The notes under the pieces: model-generated | The model's input: the letters and a program-made list of their open reading frames with translations, nothing else | The model's database searches: none | Told to the model about the DNA's origin: nothing | From: Arion vulgaris | Lineage: Eukaryota > Mollusca > Gastropoda > Stylommatophora > Arionidae | Direction: 5' to 3' | DNA: 64,000 bases | Assembly: GCA_020796225.1 (NCBI GenBank) | Contig: CM036762.1 | Location: 48,687,590 to 48,751,589, forward strand | Program-made: the position numbers and the translations under genes | Shown here: positions 33,557 through 44,074 of the stretch, in pieces | How positions within the stretch are numbered: position 1 is the first letter of the stretch | Layout of the letters: every line of letters begins with the position of its first letter

Positions 33557-33967
33557 CAGTAGCATTGGTAGTAATAGTTTCGTTGGTAGCAATAGCAACA
33601 GTACTAGCAGCAACATGTGTGATAATCGCAGTAGTAGTAGTAGTAGTAATAGTAAAAGTAGTAATAATACTATTGGTATTGGTTGTAGTAGCAGCAATTG
33701 TTGCAATTACAGTAGATGTAGTAGCAGTAGTAGCATTAGCAGCAAATGTTGTTCTAGTAGTAGTAGTAGCAATAGTAGCAGTAGCAGCAGTAACAACACT
33801 AGCTGCAGCAGTAGTAGTAGTCATAAAGGCAGTAGTAATAGTAGTAGCAGTAGCAGCAACAGTAGCGGTAGTAGTTGTAGCAGTAGCAGTAATAGTAGTA
33901 GTAATAATAGTAGTAGCAGTAATAGAAGTAGTAGTAATAGTAGTAGTAGTAGTAGTAATGGTAGTAA

Positions 33968-34005
<38 letters not shown>

Positions 34006-34118
34006 ATAGTAGTTGTAGTAGTAGTAATAGTAGTAGTAATAGTAGTGGTAGTAGTAGAAGTAGTGGTAATAGTAGTAGTAGTAGTAGTAGTAGTAGTGTA
34101 GTGTAGTGTAGTAGTAAT

Positions 34119-34185
<67 letters not shown>

Positions 34186-34188
34186 AAA
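33216..34188. repeat. AGT-rich trinucleotide array, about 1 kb
   Basis: Almost entirely agtagt with interspersed aat, gca, gtt and ggt triplets in register. All frames are open for long distances (poly-V, poly-S, poly-T/I), purely because of the triplet period. The last 60 bp are pure agt. Confidence 0.97.
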
Positions 34189-34471
34189 ACACGTTTGGAT
34201 GTAGCAGTAATGGCATAAATGAAAGCCTTGTTGTCCAATATGGATGATAATGGATGGAGTGATGCACAAAAGTGTGTAGTATAGGCTTCAGTAATTGATC
34301 TAGCACTTAATCTGTGTCAATGTCATTAGCAGCTAAGTGATGTGACTGTTAGTAGATACATTAGTGCTGATGTTGTTGTGGTTTTAGAAGTGAGTGTGGG
34401 AAAGTAATAGCAAGAGTCGAAGTTTTAGTAGCATTAACATCATTAAGAGTAACAATCGCGGAATGAGAGAA

Positions 34472-34707
34472 GAGGATCTCTGTGACTAAGTGGTTTAGCC
34501 GTTTGCTTTGTTTTTCAAAAGTCGTGGGTACGAGTCTGGAACGCGCTATTATGTTCACACGTTCGTTTTTCCCGAAGGTCTCTACGGTTGTTGTTGGAGC
34601 TGCCGAGTTTGTGCAGCACTGTCAACAAGTGACTTGCCGTTTCTGAAGGCAGGAGCGGAATCATGTAGGGAAACCCTGTGTAACGAAGTCAATCCTTCGA
34701 CTTAGAC
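34472..34707 (+). mobile_element. SINE J, plus orientation
   Basis: Head with gtggtttagccgtttgc and gtcgtgggtacgagtctgg (box B eroded), body ttgttggagctgccgagttt, end gaagtcaatccttcgac. Confidence 0.8.
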
Positions 34708-35317
34708 CAGAGCTATCCAACGTTTTTATGTTTTGGGACGCTTCTGTCTATTCACTGTAAAGGCGCGGACGCCATGTGGCAATTGCAATAATAATACTAA
34801 TAATAATAATAATAATGTAATATTAATAATATCATGAATAAAAATAATATTTGATGAAAACTTCATCCTAACCTCAAAATTATTTTATTTTTAAATATTG
34901 TGCTAACGAAAAACGGAATCATACTGTTATTCAGAAACAACACATTTTTTTCATTTCAATTCTGATTAACATTATCGAAGGAGTAAAATAGGACACCAGT
35001 TATATACCACTAGAGAGGATAGACTAACTTTAAGGAAGGAGTAAAATAGGACACCAGTTATGTACCACATAGAGAGGATAGACTAACTTTAAGGTAGGGG
35101 TGAAATAGGAAGGATAAAACGAAGAAATCAATGGTTAACAAAACAGATAGAATGAAGCAAATATGAACGAAAGAATGAAAGGCTGTACGAGTAAATTAAG
35201 AATAGACGAAATGGAAGAATGGAAAGAAAGACCGAAAGCAGGAAGAAAAATAAGATTAATGACGAGAATAATAACGAATGTTCAATAAATAATATAATTG
35301 TGGAATTAAAGAGTAAC
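34708..35317. other. AT-rich unannotated stretch with a short duplication
   Basis: Two copies of aggagtaaaataggacacca...gactaactttaagg at about 34978 and 35036 (a tandem unit of about 58 bp), then A-rich sequence. Confidence 0.5.
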
Positions 35318-35328
35318 TATTCGGAAGA

Positions 35329-35608
35329 AGGAGCCGCGGTAGCGTAGTTGTTAGTGAACTCGCTTCTCAAGGCTGGTGGTCTGGGTTCAACTCCCGCAGT
35401 ACGCGTGGAATTTTTCCCGACCGCGACTGCTCTCAGGTCGACCCAGCCTCAACTGGGTACCAGACATGCTCTGGGAAAGTAAAGGCGGCCGGCGTGATGC
35501 TGACCACATCACCTATCGTGTGCCGACGGTCAATAAAAAATACAGGCCTAACACTGTATTGCCCTATATACCACGAGGTATGAAAGGGTTCCTTTATTTT
35601 TTTACTTT
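35329..35608 (+). mobile_element. SINE M, full length
   Basis: tRNA-like head (gagccgcggtagcgtagttg, then gtctgggttcaactcccgc with box B), body with ggtcgacccagcctcaactg and atcgtgtgccgacggtcaat, and a T/A tail. Perfect 11-bp target duplication tattcggaaga at 35318-35328 and 35609-35619. Confidence 0.92.
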
Positions 35609-35694
35609 TATTCGGAAGACGTTTGGAATAAACAAAACGAAACAAGAAAGAAAAAGTGGGGACAGAAATGAAAGTAGGAAGATGAGAAATAAAT

Positions 35695-35893
35695 TTTTTT
35701 CCCGATCCAGAAGCACTTGAGCTGAAGCTCTTCGGCTCGGTGTCATGGACATCGTAAACCTTCGGCTCGGTGCCACGAACACCGTAAATCTGGGAACCTG
35801 TAGCTTTTCTGCCAGTCCGCGGAGTTGAACCCGCACTTACAGAGACTAGTCACCCGTAGTCCAACGCGCTACGAACACGCTGGGCACGCGGGC
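35695..35893 (-). mobile_element. SINE B, copy 5
   Basis: Two-module form, reverse. Perfect 13-bp target duplication atgagaaataaat at 35682-35694 and 35894-35906. Confidence 0.95.
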
Positions 35894-36081
35894 ATGAGAA
35901 ATAAATAAAGAATGCATTAAGGAAATAGCAATTTCATAATGAAGGAAGGAATGAAATAAGAAAAAGAGTTATGTAGACACAACGAAAGAAAACAACACGT
36001 AATGAGAGAAAGAATGAAGTAAAAAATCTAGAATGACAGAAGAACATGCAGGGATAAAACTACTAGCTACATAAAGTAGGT

Positions 36082-36320
36082 GGCGTCTGTGGCCTAGGGG
36101 ATAGTGACTCGGTCTATTAACCCTGACGTTCTGAGTTCGAATCACGCTGAGGACAGTTTGGATGCAAATTGTTTCGCGTTGATTTTTACAAAAGGACGAT
36201 GGCACCACCCGTTCAGAAAGCAATGGCAAACTACTGAACGTAATAATGCCTAGAAAATCACAAAGAGCGTTAAAAGCTGGGGTTGATTCGCAAAGTCCTG
36301 TAAAGGATATGCAATTAACT
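36082..36320 (+). mobile_element. SINE A, copy 3
   Basis: Near-consensus (ggcgtctgtggcctagggga ... gcaattaact). 10-bp target duplication acataaagta at 36069-36078 and 36325-36334. Confidence 0.93.
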
Positions 36321-36337
36321 AAAAACATAAAGTAAAT

Positions 36338-36547
36338 GAATTTTTTTTTTTCGATCCAGAAGCACTTTGAGCTTTCAGCTCTTCGGCTCGGTGCCATGGA
36401 CATCGTAACCCTTCGGTTCGGTGCCACGAACACCGTGAATCTGGGTATCCTGTGGCTTTTCTGCTAGCCTGCGGAATTGAACCCGCACTCACAGAGGGCT
36501 AGTCACCAGCAGTCCAACGCGCTACGAACACGTTGGGCAGGCGGGCC
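36338..36547 (-). mobile_element. SINE B, copy 6
   Basis: Two-module form, reverse, landed in the right flank of SINE A. 8-bp duplication aagtaaat at 36330-36337 and 36548-36555. Confidence 0.9.
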
Positions 36548-36675
36548 AAGTAAATAAAATAAGAGAGTTATGTCGAGAGAACGAAAGAAAGCGACACGTA
36601 ATGAGAGCAAGGATGTAGCGAATAATGTAGAATGACAGAAGAACAAAAAGGGATAAAACTAGTAGCAACATATAG

Positions 36676-36918
36676 CAAGAAAATGGGTTACAGATCGAAT
36701 TGATGTTTGATGAATGGATAGACGTTAGCGTCCCGCGCGTGATCAGGCCTGCTGATAGAGATCTGTTTAACACACCGAGTACGATACCGCACCAACCAAA
36801 GAATGAAAATGGGGAGTCGCATGAGTGGATCGATATTGCTAAACTTCTTTCAAAGGCTATCGATATCGCCCATCTGTACCGCTTGTTCGATGTTAGAAGT
36901 TTGTGTATTTGTTTATGA
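36676..36918 (+). CDS. Unrecognised open frame, 81 codons
   Basis: The frame is open from 36676 (after a TAG) to the TGA at 36916-36918, with the first ATG at 36703. It encodes FDEWIDVSVPRVIRPADRDL, a Pro/Asn/Glu linker, then SHEWIDIAKLLSKAIDIAHL. Two DEWIDV / HEWIDI-like boxes repeat inside it. The composition looks protein-like and is not tandem repeat, and the 62-bp array begins just after it. It could be an exon or an unknown transposon piece. I do not recognise it. Confidence 0.25.
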   Translation, partial: QENGLQIELMFDEWIDVSVPRVIRPADRDLFNTPSTIPHQPKNENGESHEWIDIAKLLSKAIDIAHLYRLFDVRSLCICL

Positions 36919-36934
36919 GTGTTAATTTACGAGC

Positions 36935-37815
36935 TAATGTGGGGATTTACGTGTTATTTCATTAAGTGTTACAACTTATTTGTTTATCTCAACTGTAAGT
37001 TTGACTGCTTACTTGTTACTTCATTAAGTATAACATATTAATTTGTTATCTCAACTGTAAGTTTGACTGTTTACTTGTTATTTTCATTAAGTATAACATA
37101 TTAATTTGTTATCTCAACTGTAAGTTTGACTGTTTACTTGTTACTTCATTAAGTATAACATATTAATTTGTTATCTCAACTGTAAGTTTGACTGTTTACT
37201 TGTTACTTTATTAAGTATAACATATTAATTTGTTATCTCAACTGTAAGTTTGGCTGCTTACTTGTTACTTTATTAAGTATAACATATTAATTTGTTATCT
37301 CAACTGTACGTTTGACTGTTTACTTGTTACTTTATTAAGTATAACATATTAATTTGTTATCTCAACTGTAAGTTTGACTGCTTACTTGTTACTTCATTAA
37401 GTATAACATATTAATTTGTTATCTCACTGTAAGTTTGACTGCTTACTTGTTATTTATTAATTATAACATATTAATTTGTTATCTCAACTGTAAGTTTGAC
37501 TGCTTACTTGTTACTTCATTAAGTATAACATATTAATTTGTTATCTCAACTGTAAGTTTGGCTGCTTACTTGTTACTTCATTAAGTATAACATATTAATT
37601 TGTTATCTCAACTGTAAGTTTGGCTGCTTACTTGTTACTTCATTAAGTATAACATATTAATTTGTTATCTCAACTGTAAGTTTGACTGCTTACTTGTTAC
37701 TTAATTAAGTATAACATATTAATTTGTTATCTCAACTGTAAGTTTGACTGTTTACTTGTTACTTCATTAATTATAACATATTAATTTGTTATCTCATCTG
37801 TAAGTTTGATTTTTT
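36935..37815. repeat. 62-bp minisatellite, about 14 units
   Basis: Unit gtttgactgcttacttgtta plus cttcattaagtataacatat plus taatttgttatctcaactgt plus aa. High identity (a few t/c and single-base indel variants). A LINE insertion follows at its right end. Confidence 0.97.
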
Positions 37816-37832
37816 CTGGCTATTCATTAAGC

Positions 37833-38352
37833 TCCTAGTAGTAGCATGTCCCTTGCTGAACGTCGCCTTCATCACAGCCCTCCTGAAAAGCTCTCTGTCT
37901 CTTACAAATTCTCCGACCTCTTCTAGCGTCATGTTCAAGAATTCTTTTATGTACCGCTGCCACCTTCGTCTTTTTCGTCCCCTGCCTCGTGTTCCAGGAA
38001 CCATACCTTCCATTACCTTTCTCTCCATACCTTTGTGGCGTTTAATGTGGCCAAAATATTTCATGTTCCGGGACATGATGTTATTTATGAGCCAATGCTC
38101 CTGGATATGCTGGTCTTGTTGGATTACTTTGTTTCTTCTCTTATCTGTCCAGTATGTTCTAAGAACTTTTCTGTAACACCATGTTTTAAAAGCTTCAGTT
38201 TTGTTCTTTATTGTTTGTGTTTTGGTCTAAGATTCCAATCCATATGTTGCCACAGGGAATATGCATGTTCTCAGAAGTTTTACTTTTGTTTCTTTGCTTG
38301 TGTCGTGCCATAGTTTCTTCATGCTGACCACCCTCTGGAAAGCCAGGATTAC
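37833..38352 (-). pseudogene. LINE H2 RT thumb and C-terminus
   Basis: Minus-strand frames encode AFQRVVSMKKLWHDTSKETK, LLRTCIFPVATYGLES (RT thumb region), then KYFGHIKRHKGMERKVMEGM, RGRKRRRW, NMTLEEVGEFVRDR and TFSKGHAT. Frame changes lie between the blocks. The 3' tail is a short (ACT)n. A 10-bp duplication ttcattaagc, a word of the 62-bp array, lies at 37823-37832 and 38353-38362. Confidence 0.85.
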
Positions 38353-38467
38353 TTCATTAAGCACGACCACGTTAAATTGTTCTGAAAATTTACGATTTAT
38401 TTGAAGTGAAATAATTTTACTTTTTTTGGGTGGATTATAAATCACAATTTACTTGTTATTCTGTACA

Positions 38468-38522
38468 TCATCATGAAATAACTTGTCTTGAGCAGAATAA
38501 TGCCACCCCAACAATCCTCCGG

Positions 38523-38557
<35 letters not shown>

Positions 38558-38740
38558 CCAGATGTCGTCTACAGCCGCCATACTCAAACCATCAGTTACA
38601 TCCTGAATCCACCCGTGTCTTTCTTCTTCTCTCCGGTATGTCCATGACGGTCTTCCTCTTCTTCTCTCTGCCGGTATGTCTCCTTTCATGACGGTCTTCC
38701 TCTTCTTCTCTCTGCCGGTATGTCTCCTTTCATGGTGGTC
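38468..38740 (-). pseudogene. LINE H3 C-terminus with internal (GA)n expansion
   Basis: The minus-strand frame encodes GDIPAERRRGRPSWTYRREE, WIQDVTDGLSMAAVDDIWPM, an RERERE run from a (TC)n microsatellite at 38527-38551, then FRRIVGVALFCSRQVIS and a short (TGA)n tail at its left end. A 44-bp direct repeat lies at about 38648-38735. A relative is at 62.5-62.8 kb. Confidence 0.75.
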
Positions 38741-39075
38741 TTCTCCAGCCCTTCATGTCTTGTATATGTCCAATGGCTGTTATTCTGTTGTAGTTGTTTT
38801 ATTTGTTAAGCTTTATTCGATTAAATGTGAATATACATATAAAATTATATATTACGTGTGATTATATTGCGTGTGTTTTTAAACTTTAATCTGCATATTT
38901 CGAGATATTTGAGGTGAAGTGTGCCAAATTATGTGGGGTTTTTTTTATCCTACGTGTTCCAATTTGTGTCTCATTCGATCTTAATTATATCAAAATACGT
39001 ATTATTTGTTCTGAAGTGTGTCCAAGTTATTTGTTATTTTCAATTCGTCTATGTGCATGTTGTTTTAACATAAAT
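38741..39075. other. Unannotated AT-rich stretch
   Basis: Nothing recognised. Confidence 0.4.
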
Positions 39076-39165
39076 ATGCCATTTTATATGTCATTTTATA
39101 TGTCATTTTATATGTCATTTTACGTCATTTTATGTCATTTTAAATGTCATTTTATGTTATATGAT
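39076..39165. repeat. 12-bp tandem repeat
   Basis: About seven units of atgtcattttat with variants. Confidence 0.85.
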
Positions 39166-39245
39166 AAAAGTTGACAATTTAAGTTTATATCTTTTTTTTT
39201 AATGTAAGTTTTATGAAAGGTCGACGAGTTACTTTTCATGGATGA

Positions 39246-39378
39246 AGTAATGAGACGCTATATTGTAGTAATGAGACGCTATATTGTAGTAATGAGACGC
39301 TATATTGTAGTAATGAGACGCTATATTGTAGTAATGAGACGCTATATTGTAGTAATGAGACGCTATATTGTAGTAATG
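39246..39378. repeat. 21-bp tandem repeat, 6 units
   Basis: Near-perfect agtaatgagacgctatattg plus t. The VMRRYIV frame follows from the 21-bp period. Confidence 0.97.
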
Positions 39379-39432
39379 CGTTGCTTAATGGTTGCTTATG
39401 CGTTGACTATTTTTTGTTCAGTGACATAAAGA

Positions 39433-39738
39433 TAAACATAATATTAACAAACATAATATTAACAAACATAATATTAACTAACATAATATTAACTAACATA
39501 ATATTAACTAACATAATATTAACTAACATATTATTAACTAACATAATATTAACTAACATAATATTAACTAACATAATATTAACTAACATAATATTAACAA
39601 ACATAATATTAACTAACATAATATTAACTAACATATTATTAACTAACATAATATTAACAAACATAATATTAACTAACATAATATTAACTAACATAATATT
39701 AACTAACATAATATTAACTAACATAATATTAACAAATG
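39433..39738. repeat. 15-bp tandem repeat, about 20 units
   Basis: Unit aacataatattaact, variants with aaca for acta or ttatt for aatat. Confidence 0.97.
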
Positions 39739-39830
39739 TTAATGCATGGACATTTTCTAACGCTAAATCCTGTGTTGTTGTTTAATGAATGGTTTTGAAT
39801 GTCTCGTTGGTGAGTGTCATTTTAGCACTA

Positions 39831-40090
39831 TTTCTTTTGACCGCTCAATATCGACCACTTGGTAACCACACTGTGTGATCTGTATTTGATCTGAGTCTAA
39901 GAACGATTGCACGTTGTGCCGGTTATCCGCCTACAAGTAGGCCAGCACATCCGAGTTCTATGACGCTTTTTATTTATTATGGTAGCTTTCCTAGGCCCCT
40001 ACTACCACAGTCGCCTCTTACGACATCCGTTGGAGTTCGCAGTGGTACTATTCTTTGCTTCCCTAGCGGGCCCGGGCAACATACTGGTGG
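39831..40090 (-). mobile_element. SINE D
   Basis: Full-length reverse copy lacking a clear (CTT) tail: gaccgctcaatatcgaccac, gtaggccagcacatccgag, gtcgcctcttacgacatcc, tccctagcgggcccgggc. Confidence 0.8.
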
Positions 40091-40202
40091 AACTGTTAGC
40101 TTCGTATTATCTAGTGTATTATCAATACAAACTATCGTCTTGTTAATGTGTTCTTGATCAGAGATCAATGAATCAATCAGTGACTATTGAGTCTGATCAT
40201 GT

Positions 40203-40312
40203 ATTATTGGGCAGCAGCAAACCCTGTATGGTTGTTTTTGTCTGCCGCAATCCTCTGTAAGGCATCCCATAATTTGTTTGTGTTCTCATAATAGGTTACA
40301 CGGTCTCCCCCC
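40203..40312 (-). pseudogene. Coding-like fragment, unrecognised
   Basis: A minus frame reads GDRVTYYENTNKLWDALQRI followed by AADKNNHTGFAAAQ and a stop. The composition looks coding. It may be a LINE C-terminus or an old exon; no family motif is seen. Confidence 0.25.
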
Positions 40313-40424
40313 AAATTTATTTGAGAATTCTCCCTCGACTTAAGCGATTTTTGAGGATTCTCCATTACTTAACGTTATATTTGAGTGTTTTCCTTCAAGT
40401 AACGTTATATGTATACGATCACCC

Positions 40425-41600
40425 TCACGTTAAGTTATATTTAAAGATTCTCCTCCACGTTAAGTTATATTTAAAGATTCTCCTCCACGTTAAGTTATAT
40501 TTAAAGATTCTCCTCCACGTTAAGTTATATTTAAAGATTCTCCTCCACGTTAAGTTATATTTAAAGATTCTCCTCCACGTTAAGTTATATTTAAAGATTC
40601 TCCTCCACGTTAAGTTATATTTAAAGATTCTCCTCCACGTTAAGTTATATTTAAAGATTCTCCTCCACGTTAAGTTATATTTAAAGATTCTCCTCCACGT
40701 TAAGTTATATTTAAAGATTCTCCTCCACGTTAAGTTATATTTAAAGATTCTCCACCACGTTAAGTTATATTTAAAGATTCTCCACCACGTTAAGTTATAT
40801 TTAAAGATTCTCCTCCACGTTAAGTTATATTTAAAGTTTCTCCTCCACGTTATGTTATATTTAAAAATTCTCCTCCACATTATGTTATATTTAAAGATTC
40901 TCCTCCACGTTAAGTTATATTTAAAGATTCTCCTCCACGTTAAGTTATATTTAAAGATTCTCCTCCACGTTAAGTTATATTTAAAGATTCTCCACCACGT
41001 TAAGTTATATTTAAAGATTCTCCTCCACGTTAAGTTATATTTAAAGATTCTCCTCCACGTTAAGTTATATTTAAAGATTCTCCTCCACGTTAAGTTATAT
41101 TTAAAGATTCTCCTCCACGTTAAGTTATATTTAAAGATTCTCCTCCACGTTAAGTTATATTTAAAGATTCTCCTCCACGTTAGTTATATTTAAAGATTCT
41201 CCTCCACGTTATGTTATATTTAAAGATTCTCCTCCACGTTAAGTTATATTTAAAGATTCTCCTCCACGTTAAGTTATATTTAAAGATTCTCCTCCACGTT
41301 AAGTTATATTTAAAGATTCTCCTCACGTTAAGTTATATTTAAAGATTCTCCTCCACGTTAGTTATATTTAAAGTTTCTCTCCACGTTATGTTATATTAAA
41401 AATTTCTCCACATTATGTTATATTTAAAGATTCTCCTCCACGTTATGTTATATTTGACTATTCACTTGGAAGTCAAGTTATAGTTGATGACTCTACGTTC
41501 AGTTATATTTGAGGACTATCCCCTCACGTTCAGTTATATTGAGGACTATCCTCACGTTCAGTTATATTTGAGGACTATCCCTCACGTTCAGTTATATTTG
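40425..41600. repeat. 30-bp minisatellite, about 34 units, with degraded right end
   Basis: Unit cacgttaagttatatttaaa plus gattctcctc. 40425-41180 is close to perfect; 41180-41460 gains many one- to three-base deletions; 41465-41600 holds a related ttcagttatatttgaggact variant. The 290-codon LYLKILLHVK frame and a 151-codon minus frame both result from the 30-bp period. Confidence 0.97.
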
Positions 41601-41737
41601 AGGATTCCTCCTTTCCTCCCCAACCCCACCTTATAGCTAAGTTGTATTTGGACATTCTTACCTCACGTTATTATAGTTGAGTATTATTCTCCCAAGTTAC
41701 GTTTTATTTCAGGATTCTCCAACCCCTAATACTGCTG

Positions 41738-42022
41738 TTGCTACCACAACTTCCACTACTACTGCTACAACAACTACCACTACTACTACCACTACTGCTA
41801 CCACTACTACTACCACTACTACTACCACTACTACTACCACTACTACTACCACTACAACTACCACTACTACTACACTACCACTACTCACACTACTACCACC
41901 ACTACTACTACCACTACTACTACCACTACTACCACTACTAAGACTACCACTACTACTACTACTACCACTACTACGGCTACCACTACTACCACTACTACCA
42001 CTACTACGGCTACCACTACTTA
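41738..42022. repeat. ACT/ACC trinucleotide array
   Basis: Runs of ccactactactaccactact; the reverse complement of the AGT-type array at 33-34 kb. Confidence 0.97.
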
Positions 42023-42549
42023 CTTACTTGCTTCTTTTCTTCCTTGAAGCGTAGATGTCTTATCACTTTCTATTTTTCATGTCATCAAACAGGTTTGTAT
42101 TGTTTTAAGAAAACAGAGGATTGATCTGTTGAACCTTTGCGTGGTGGATAGGTTGCCTGGTTACAACCTTCTAAGTGATGCTCTACATTTTACCCCTCCT
42201 GCTTTAGAGATCAAAGTACTCACATACACTCAAAACCCCTACTCTTTTCTCACCGCCGACATTTGACAATTTATGGCGGTGTTAAAGTAGCACTTACAGA
42301 AGATAACAGCTGACCGCTAAACTGTATTCTGATTGGATGGCATAGCTGTATTCTGTTTTCATATCCGGTGATCATTCATGTTGACGTTGCTAAGCAACAT
42401 TCATTATCACAATCATTCATATACGCATAATACCGATACTTCATATTTCACATCTTCTCTGTTTTAAGCCATTTTCATATTTTCTGGCAAACTGTCGATC
42501 ACTGACAACTGTACACGTTCTTTCTTTCCTTGCTTTTCTCCAATCCTGT
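42023..42549. other. Unannotated stretch
   Basis: No element recognised. Confidence 0.4.
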
Positions 42550-43020
42550 TTGCCTCACAGCGTCAAGTCAAGAAGAGATTTCTACAACGGGTCCTTGTGT
42601 GCGCTTTGTAGATAGTGTCTTTCGTTGCCTCTGTTATCTCTGAGGTCCTTCTTCTTCTTCTTTGCGTTCGTTCTTTACCACCAATTTTAATCACTCTTTG
42701 TGATATGTCTGATCTTTGCTAAGAACGTGTATACGTTGCACATTGGTTTGGTAGGCTTCTAAGTAGGCACGCAAAGGCTTCTACACGTTTAGGACACATG
42801 CATCCGATTTCAGCCAAACCTTCTTAGTAGCCTCTTACGATATGCGTGGCAGGTAACAGTGGTTCTATTCTATACACACCAAATTTGGGCCTCAGTAACC
42901 ACTCGGACGATCTCTGAGGTCCATCTTTGCGTGGCCGGCCTTTTGCTTTGTACCCATTGTATCGAAGCAGCATTGCTCTTTGAGGCAGACGTTCTTGTTC
43001 GGTAAACTTCTCATTCATTC
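42550..43020 (-). pseudogene. LINE C-terminal fragment split by SINE C
   Basis: The minus-strand frame has EQERLPQRAMLLRYNGYKAK and KGRPRK, then changes frame at a lost base and continues across the SINE as a WTSEITEATKD-type end. Degraded. Confidence 0.6.
42649..42909 (-). mobile_element. SINE C, copy 3
   Basis: Full length, slightly longer than the others because of an extra ttctaagtaggc segment. Perfect 13-bp target duplication atctctgaggtcc at 42636-42648 and 42910-42922. Confidence 0.95.
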
Positions 43021-43176
43021 ATATCTCCTGGAATGGCACACTCATATCCTCAACTTTCTCACAAACATGTATTATTTATTTCTTAATTATTGGCTTGCAC
43101 TTTGGCGCATGAGACTTCTACAATGCCAATTCATGCGTTATTGAAGTTTACTATTTAAAAAAAGACCTAAAGGGGA

Positions 43177-43568
43177 AGGATCTAATTTATTGAGCCGTGT
43201 TTCCCCATATGGTTCCGTCCCTGTCGGCAAAATGGTATGACATCTGCTGAGAGTGTAACACAATGTGACATCTGCTGAGAGTGTAACACAATGTGACATC
43301 TGCTGAGAGTGTAACACAATGTGACATCTGCTGAAAGTGTAACACAATGTGACATCTGCTGAGAGTGTAACACAATGTGACATCTGCTGAGAGTATAACA
43401 CAATGTGACATCTGCTGAGAGTGTAACACAATGTGACATCTGCTGAGAGTGTAACACAATGCACAAACTTCGTAGCTCCTACAAACAATCATAGATATAT
43501 CGTCCGGATTCGAACCCCCAACCTTCAGAACAACATGCAACGTCTCAACAACTTCGCCATAGAGAACT
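43177..43568 (-). mobile_element. SINE J with internal minisatellite
   Basis: A SINE J copy (gttcgggggttcgaatccgg on the minus strand, and ttgtaggagctacgaagtt) whose ctgagagtgtaacacaatg segment is tandemly multiplied. Confidence 0.85.
43229..43462. repeat. 28-bp tandem repeat inside SINE J, 8 units
   Basis: Unit gacatctgctgagagtgtaa plus cacaatgt, near-perfect. It corresponds to one segment of normal SINE J (cacctgccgagagtattgc...). Confidence 0.95.
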
Positions 43569-43626
43569 TTCCTCGACTCAGTGTTTTGTGTAAGAGATAC
43601 TGCATGCATTTCTTATTTAGTATCAG

Positions 43627-43780
43627 CAGTGGCGGCTCGTCATTAAGGGCCACTAGAGCCGCCCCCACCAAAAATAATGTATAACGTGTATTTATTATTG
43701 TATAAATTAAAACATAGCAATGATTTTTCCGAAAATTTGTGTCTGGCCCAACCAACAAAAATAATCACTATCAGCCACTG
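43627..43780 (+). mobile_element. hAT-like MITE family E, copy 3
   Basis: Left end cagtggcggctcgt; the right end is eroded (atcagccactg). Perfect 8-bp target duplication agtatcag at 43619-43626 and 43781-43788. Confidence 0.9.
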
Positions 43781-43788
43781 AGTATCAG

Positions 43789-43970
43789 TGTTCGAATCCC
43801 AATCGCTTCGTTTGGTCGACAAATGCGGGTTTTTTTTTAAGATCTTAATATTGTTGATGGAGCTACGAAGCTCATTTTATGTGCAGCACTCTCGAAATAT
43901 AGCTTGCTATTGATATCATGAGTTATTGAGCTATGTGAAAAAACTCTGCGCAATCAAGCCAATCGTTCGC
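43789..43970 (+). mobile_element. SINE J fragment
   Basis: Box-B-like gtgttcgaatccc, the ttgatggagctacgaagctc body and a diverged end. It lies immediately right of the E MITE. Confidence 0.6.
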
Positions 43971-43986
43971 CTTTATATCACTTTGT

Positions 43987-44068
43987 CAGGGGCGGCTCAT
44001 CATTAAGGGCCAGTGGGGCCCAGCCCCACCAATAATCGAATGGAGGAATAACTTCCCGGAATAATAAA
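43987..44068 (+). mobile_element. hAT-like MITE family E, left half
   Basis: Starts caggggcggctcat and matches the reverse complement of the long E variant at 55694-55859 through aataatcgaa...gaggaataa. The right half is missing where Penelope-like sequence begins. Confidence 0.75.
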
Positions 44069-44074
44069 TACTAA

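Noticed and set aside
33195..34306. Six overlapping open frames up to 347 codons (poly-T, V, S, L)
   Set aside because: Products of an AGT triplet array; every frame is open.
39238..39785. VMRRYIV and IILTN repeat proteins
   Set aside because: 21- and 15-bp arrays; periodicity artefacts.
40321..41193. 290-codon frame of LYLKILLHVK repeats and a 151-codon minus frame
   Set aside because: Both follow from a near-perfect 30-bp unit without stops. No signal peptide, conserved flank or codon pattern supports a protein.
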